DNA from: Clostridiales bacterium UBA8153
GTDB taxonomy: Bacteria; Bacillota; Sulfobacillia; UBA8153
Direction of reading: 5' to 3'
NCBI GenBank assembly: GCA_003449495.1
Contig: DMHJ01000265.1
Span: forward strand, 1-10,835
DNA: 10,835 bases
The translations under genes and the position numbers were made by a program. Shown piece after piece: positions 7,971-10,835 of the stretch; positions within the stretch are counted from its first letter, which is position 1, and the number at the start of each line of letters is the position of its first letter. The notes below the pieces were generated by a model. That model worked only from the letters and a program-made list of their open reading frames with translations. It searched no databases and was not told where the DNA came from.

Positions 7971-8009
7971 CCGGCTGGAGCGCAGGCCCCGAAGCGCCGC
8001 TCCGGCCGG
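7971..8009. terminator. Hairpin between convergent genes (possible weak terminator)
   Basis: CCGGCTGGAGCG (7971-7982) pairs with CGCTCCGGCCGG (7998-8009) over 12 pairs including one G-U, starting nine bases after the stop of the lyase gene. There is no T tract on either side, so it is a stable structure rather than a proven intrinsic terminator. A second short stem, GGGCCGG/CCGGCCC at 8058-8074, lies between it and the nusB stop. Confidence 0.35.
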
Positions 8010-8110
8010 TATCGTCAGTGGCAACCCGTAGCTTCCTTCAGGTCAGCGGTCCCCCGGGGGCCGGTGCCCGGCCCTGGTCCTGTACCCGGCCTGGGTAGCT
8101 AGAACTCACC

Positions 8111-8530
8111 TCAAGCCTGGGAAACGCCGGCCACTCCCGCCTGCCTGGCGATGGCCCCGAGCACTCCGTTGATGAACCTCGCGCTGTCCGCGCTACCGTA
8201 CTTCTTGGCCAGCTCCACCGCTTCGCTGATGGCCACCGCCGCCGGCTGGTCTGGCACGCACAAGAGTTCATAGCACCCCAACCTGAGAATATTCCGGTCC
8301 ACCACGGGCATCCTGCCCACACTCCACCCGGTGGCGTGTTCGGCGATGGCCGCATCCAGGCGGCCCAGCGAATCAAGCACCCCCCGGGCTAGTTCTTTGG
8401 CAAACGCCGCCACGGCGTCGTCTCCACCCAGCCCCACGGCAAACACCAAGGCCACGTCCAGAGGCTGCGCCCGGGTGTCCACCTGGAACAAGGCCATAAG
8501 AGCGACCTCCCTGGCCAGTCTCCTACGCAT
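8111..8530 (-). CDS. nusB: Transcription antitermination factor NusB
   Basis: 139 residues, a normal NusB length. NusB binds boxA RNA with NusE (ribosomal protein S10) and supports antitermination and rRNA transcription. The N-terminus RRRLAREVALMALFQVD is the typical start of the family. Conserved C-terminal blocks follow: VDRNILRLGCYELL, AVAISEAVELAKKYGS and ARFINGVLGAIAR. All are helical, as expected for the all-alpha fold. ATG 8528-8530 has AGGAG eight bases upstream. It lies 23 bases after the DUF2273 gene and is the last gene of the asp23-amaP-DUF2273-nusB cluster. In many Firmicutes nusB is followed closely by folD and xseA. Here about 3.2 kb and an inverted gene intervene before the nfnA-nfnB-folD-xseA block. 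No oddities in sequence. Confidence 0.96.
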   Translation of the reverse strand: MRRRLAREVALMALFQVDTRAQPLDVALVFAVGLGGDDAVAAFAKELARGVLDSLGRLDAAIAEHATGWSVGRMPVVDRNILRLGCYELLCVPDQPAAVAISEAVELAKKYGSADSARFINGVLGAIARQAGVAGVSQA

Positions 8531-8553
8531 CCTGTTTCTCCTGTTCTGCGCAC

Positions 8554-8814
8554 CTACCGGGCACCGCCGGGAGGCAGGTACTTCTCAATGATGGCAAAGA
8601 AGCTTTCTTTCTGATCATCTACTTGTTTGCCTAGACGATAGCCAATGTATACGCACAGGGCGGTGAAGGCGGTCCACCAGATGCCCACCCGCATGATCAT
8701 CATGGCCACCACCAGCCCCAGCACGGATCCCAGCACTTTGCCCCAGTGGCGCGCCAGGATGCGAGCGACCAGCACCCAAAAGCTGGGGAGAGCAAGCTCC
8801 TCCTGCTCCTTCAT
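8554..8814 (-). CDS. DUF2273 family small membrane protein
   Basis: 86 residues from ATG 8812-8814. A hydrophobic core of roughly residues 25-60, with GKVLGSVLGLVVAMM and GIWWTAFTALCVYIG, suggests two closely spaced membrane segments, followed by a charged tail. This size and position, between amaP and nusB, are those of DUF2273 proteins that accompany Asp23 in Gram-positive bacteria. Their function is not established; a part in membrane anchoring of Asp23 complexes is inference. An earlier in-frame ATG at 8842-8844 would add ten residues, but it lies inside amaP and has no Shine-Dalgarno. The chosen ATG follows the amaP stop after one base and is preceded by GGGTGG. Confidence 0.85.
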   Translation of the reverse strand: MKEQEELALPSFWVLVARILARHWGKVLGSVLGLVVAMMIMRVGIWWTAFTALCVYIGYRLGKQVDDQKESFFAIIEKYLPPGGAR

Positions 8815-8815
8815 G

Positions 8816-9352
8816 CTATTCCACCCGCCCTCGCCTGGCGACATCGGCGATGTTGACCACGTAGACCCTCATGTCCTCCACGGTCACACCCACCACGTCC
8901 CTGACGTGGCCGGATACTACCCGGTACAGCTGGTTAGACAGCTCCGGGATGTTGGCATCGCCACTGGCGGTGACCCACACCTGAACGCGCAACTTGCCTT
9001 CTTGGGTCTTGGCCACGTTGGCCTTGACATCGCGGACTCCCGCCACGCCGGCCGACACCTTGCGCACCAGACTCTCCACGGCATATAAGGCCACCCGCAC
9101 CTCGCCGGCAGCGCCGGGGTAGACCAAGGTCCCCCCGGTGTATCGCCGCCTGAGGCCGAGATAGAGAAAACGCAGGCTGGCCCCGAGGAAGAACAGGTGG
9201 ATCAGGGTAAGCAGCACCCAGCCCCGGGGTTTGGCCGTGAACTCGGCGATCCATTGCAGGGTCCAGCCCTTGCCCAAGGTGGTCAACAGGCCCAGAACCG
9301 CGAGAACGGCGACGGCTAGACTGTAAGTGGCCAAAAGCACGCGATCGTACAT
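8816..9352 (-). CDS. amaP: Alkaline shock response membrane anchor protein AmaP
   Basis: 178 residues from ATG 9350-9352. Two hydrophobic segments, about residues 6-27 (VLLATYSLAVAVLAVLGLL) and 44-64 (WVLLTLIHLFFLGASL), fit the AmaP membrane hairpin. The C-terminal part from about residue 75 resembles the Asp23/DUF322 fold, with VRVALYAVESLVRKV and KLRVQVWVTASGDANIPEL. In Staphylococcus aureus AmaP anchors Asp23 to the membrane; the same role is likely here. A TTG at 9356-9358, two codons earlier, overlaps the asp23 stop, lies ten bases from a GGGG run, and could be the real start (180 residues). Either way it is translationally coupled to asp23. Downstream come DUF2273 and nusB, one operon from the promoter at 9783-9811. 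Confidence 0.9.
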   Translation of the reverse strand: MYDRVLLATYSLAVAVLAVLGLLTTLGKGWTLQWIAEFTAKPRGWVLLTLIHLFFLGASLRFLYLGLRRRYTGGTLVYPGAAGEVRVALYAVESLVRKVSAGVAGVRDVKANVAKTQEGKLRVQVWVTASGDANIPELSNQLYRVVSGHVRDVVGVTVEDMRVYVVNIADVARRGRVE

Positions 9353-9354
9353 GG

Positions 9355-9747
9355 TCAACTACCATCATCCCCTTCCTCATGGGGGAAAGCCACGCCCTGG
9401 ACATGAATGTTGACCTCGACCACACGCAGGCCCGTCATGCTCTCCACGGCACTCTTCACGTGCTGCTGCACGCGGTGGGCCACATCGGGAATGCAGGAGC
9501 CGTACTTCACCACGATGTAAATGTCTGCAATGGCTTCGTGCTGGCCGACTAGCACTTTGACTCCTTTGGCCAAGTTGCGTTTGCCCAGCATCTCACCGAT
9601 GTCGCCTACTAAGCCGCCGGCCATGCCCACCACGCCGCCGACCTCCGAGGCCGCCACGCCGGCTATGACGGCCACGACATCGTCGGCAATCTTGACACTA
9701 CTCGGCTCACCGGCTATGCCGGGTGGCCGGGACTCCTGCCGTTGCAT
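9355..9747 (-). CDS. asp23: Asp23/Gls24 family envelope stress response protein
   Basis: 130 residues, soluble, no signal peptide. The family signature is clear: VKIADDVVAVIAGVAASEV near the N-terminus, GGLVGDIGEMLGKRN, the basic GVKVLVG strand, IYIVVKYG, and the C-terminal VVEVNIHVQGV. Asp23 proteins form membrane-associated assemblies tethered by AmaP in cell-wall and alkaline stress; in this order it is the first gene of the asp23-amaP-DUF2273-nusB operon. ATG 9745-9747. The Shine-Dalgarno is weak: AAGGA lies about 16 bases away, with GGTGA closer. A near-consensus sigma-A promoter begins about 36 bases upstream, leaving a leader of roughly 29 bases, so expression should be constitutive unless a repressor acts there. 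The acidic tail HEEGDDGS is normal variation. Confidence 0.93.
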   Translation of the reverse strand: MQRQESRPPGIAGEPSSVKIADDVVAVIAGVAASEVGGVVGMAGGLVGDIGEMLGKRNLAKGVKVLVGQHEAIADIYIVVKYGSCIPDVAHRVQQHVKSAVESMTGLRVVEVNIHVQGVAFPHEEGDDGS

Positions 9748-9782
9748 GATCAGTTCACCGTCCGTCCTTCCCGGTCATGTCC

Positions 9783-9811
9783 ATTATACGTAAGCTCCAC
9801 TACCTTGACAA
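9783..9811 (-). promoter_or_regulatory. Sigma-A promoter of the asp23 operon
   Basis: On the minus strand, TTGTCA (9806-9811, five of six matches to the -35 consensus) is followed by exactly 17 bases and then TATAAT (9783-9788, perfect -10). Transcription should begin near 9776, about 29 bases before the asp23 ATG. It is the best promoter in the window and stands out as AT-rich in GC-rich DNA. Confidence 0.8.
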
Positions 9812-10004
9812 TGTGATAATGCCCAACCGGGCGCACATCCCGCCTTCCTGTCGGACACGCGCCGGCCTCACCGGGGGCAAACGGCCGGGAGGGGCCGGTA
9901 TCGAGAGGAGGACGCCCGCCCGGGCCCGGGGGATGCCCCGGGGGCTTCGCCTAAGTATGCTGTGCTTTAGTCCGGCAACGGGCGCCCAGGTGTAGGACGG
10001 GTCC
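9812..10004. other. Spacer between the asp23 promoter and the spoIIIAH remnant
   Basis: No gene seen. It holds a very GC-rich stem, CCCGGGG (9925-9931) and CCCCGGG (9936-9942) around GATG, with no T tract on the minus strand where spoIIIAH would end. A weak, possibly Rho-dependent, end of the spoIIIA unit is one reading. Confidence 0.3.
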
Positions 10005-10494
10005 TCAAGGCCGGCCTGCGATGGTGATGGCCCCCTGCCCGAGGCCGGTCCGCCTCATGACGATGCCGGGTTACGTCGGGCCCTTGAGTTCGGGGACTTT
10101 GACCACTGCGATGGTCTCCCCCATCGCCCCCAAAGGCCCAGGCGTAATCGCAGCCTTGGGCCCAAAACAGCCCCTGCGTCCGCAATTCCCGGCCGATGTG
10201 GTCGATGATCCGCCGGAGCTTGCGACCGGCCTCTTGCTTGGTGGAGGCATCGGTATTCGGGTTGTCGATGAGCGCCCGGATCAGCAACGGTTGGCGGTGC
10301 CGGTTGGTTTTCCGCTTGAGCCTGTGCTCGGCAGAGAACTCGGCCTTGGCCGGGGCGGCGGGTGGCAGCTGCCCCTCCCGGTGCCCTTCGCGGGGACGGC
10401 GCAACGCCACGTAGGATAGGGCCAAAGCCACTACCGGCAGAAACAGGATCATACGCAAGGTGCTGCTGAGACGCAGTACGAAGGTCTTGAACAC
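10005..10494 (-). pseudogene. spoIIIAH: Broken stage III sporulation protein AH
   Basis: SpoIIIAH is a forespore-engulfment membrane protein whose outer domain pairs with SpoIIQ in the channel between mother cell and forespore. The first frame, from GTG 10492-10494, gives a membrane segment (about residues 12-31), a low-complexity linker, then the family core: EFSAEHRLKR (52-61), DNPNTD (77-82), IIDHIGREL (96-104) and QGCDYAWAF (to 121). After F121, at a run of five G (10127-10131), the family pattern jumps to the next frame, which reads GETIAVVKVPEL, meets a TAA at 10071-10073, and continues IVMRRTGLGQGAITIAG to TGA 10005-10007. So one +1 shift and one in-frame stop separate it from an intact gene. 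A continuous 175-residue frame exists (9967-10494), but its Arg/His/Pro-rich end is unlike SpoIIIAH. Sequence error is the alternative. Confidence 0.72.
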
Positions 10495-10537
10495 CTAGTC
10501 GGAGTTTGCCGAGTTAGACTGCCACACAGGCTCCAGT

Positions 10538-10597
10538 AGGCCCGGTCAGGTCTCATTCCGAGGGACGGGATGAGGCCTCTACCGGGCCTTTTGCTTT
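10538..10597 (+). terminator. Intrinsic terminator-like hairpin, plus direction
   Basis: AGGCCCGGT (10538-10546) pairs with ACCGGGCCT (10581-10589). Inside, AGGTCTCAT (10548-10556) pairs with ATGAGGCCT (10570-10578) with one G-U. The loop has 13 bases. On the plus strand TTTTGCTTT follows at once (10589-10597); on the minus strand no T run follows. No plus-strand gene is seen upstream, so what it terminates is unclear; an antisense transcript over spoIIIAH, or a relic, is possible. Confidence 0.55.
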
Positions 10598-10641
10598 CCG
10601 TAGGCCTGCTGTATCCTGCCAGATGATGGCGGGAAGGCGCA

Positions 10642-10835
10642 TTATCTAACGAGTGGTACGGGGCTGACTAGCAGAAATGCTTGGAGATCCACCCTTGGAG
10701 GCGGGATTATCCACCCATCATGCCGAACCCGCAGGTAGAACTCTTGGGCGGGATGCCCGGTGGCCAACCTCCAGAAGGGCGCATCAACTGAGGCGATGTC
10801 GTGATTACGCCGTCCAATCCGCCCGCGTATATGGC
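10642..10835 (-). other. Unidentified open frame running off the right edge
   Basis: A minus-strand frame is open for 63 codons from the right edge to TAA at 10642-10644, with segments such as FWRLATGHPAQEFYLRVR and GWIIPPPRVDLQAF. I recognise no family, and it does not look like SpoIIIAG, the usual upstream neighbour of spoIIIAH. Third codon positions are less GC-rich than in the neighbouring real genes. A plus-strand frame from ATG 10678 is also open to the edge, so this may be chance, a gene end, or transferred DNA. Confidence 0.2.

Noticed and set aside
9805..9820. TTGACA on the plus strand followed closely by GATAAT.
   Set aside because: Only four bases separate the boxes, and no plus-strand gene follows. 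The same bases form the -35 of the asp23 promoter on the other strand.
10021..10419. 132-residue plus-strand frame opposite spoIIIAH.
   Set aside because: It is antisense to the recognisable SpoIIIAH core, has no ribosome binding site and no family features.

Overview
The window looks like chromosomal DNA from a GC-rich, anaerobic, Moorella-like Firmicute. The evidence is a sporulation gene remnant (spoIIIAH), an Asp23/AmaP/DUF2273 cluster, NusB, and an electron-bifurcating NfnAB pair directly upstream of folD. As far as I recall, folD-nfnB-nfnA is also contiguous in Moorella thermoacetica. Most genes lie on the minus strand.

Left block, minus strand (4941 down to 1): nfnA, nfnB, folD and a long ORF open to the left edge. 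The junctions are tight: 1-base overlap nfnA/nfnB, 18-base gap nfnB/folD, 10-base overlap folD/next ORF. This looks like one operon joining NADPH and ferredoxin balancing to the folate one-carbon branch. The last ORF is the most striking object here. It begins as exonuclease VII large subunit (XseA), with all four known catalytic residues in place. Without a stop it then continues into a DinG/XPD-type iron-sulfur DEAH helicase that leaves the window. The XseA part lacks its usual C-terminal segment, and the helicase lacks the DnaQ-type exonuclease domain common in Firmicute DinG. A 9-bp perfect palindrome sits at the joint.

Middle block (about 4942-8110): a minus-strand terpenoid-cyclase-fold protein of unknown function (5232-6293), about 790 bases without a convincing gene but with a strong bulged hairpin, and a plus-strand PEP mutase/isocitrate lyase superfamily gene (7086-7961). 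These genes are not part of the housekeeping clusters on either side.

Right block, minus strand (9747 down to 8111): asp23, amaP, a DUF2273 membrane protein and nusB, driven by a near-consensus sigma-A promoter at 9783-9811. Upstream lies a spoIIIAH copy that is broken by a frameshift and an in-frame stop (10005-10494). This suggests eroded sporulation or sequence error. Further out are a plus-directed terminator-like hairpin and an unidentified open frame at the right edge.
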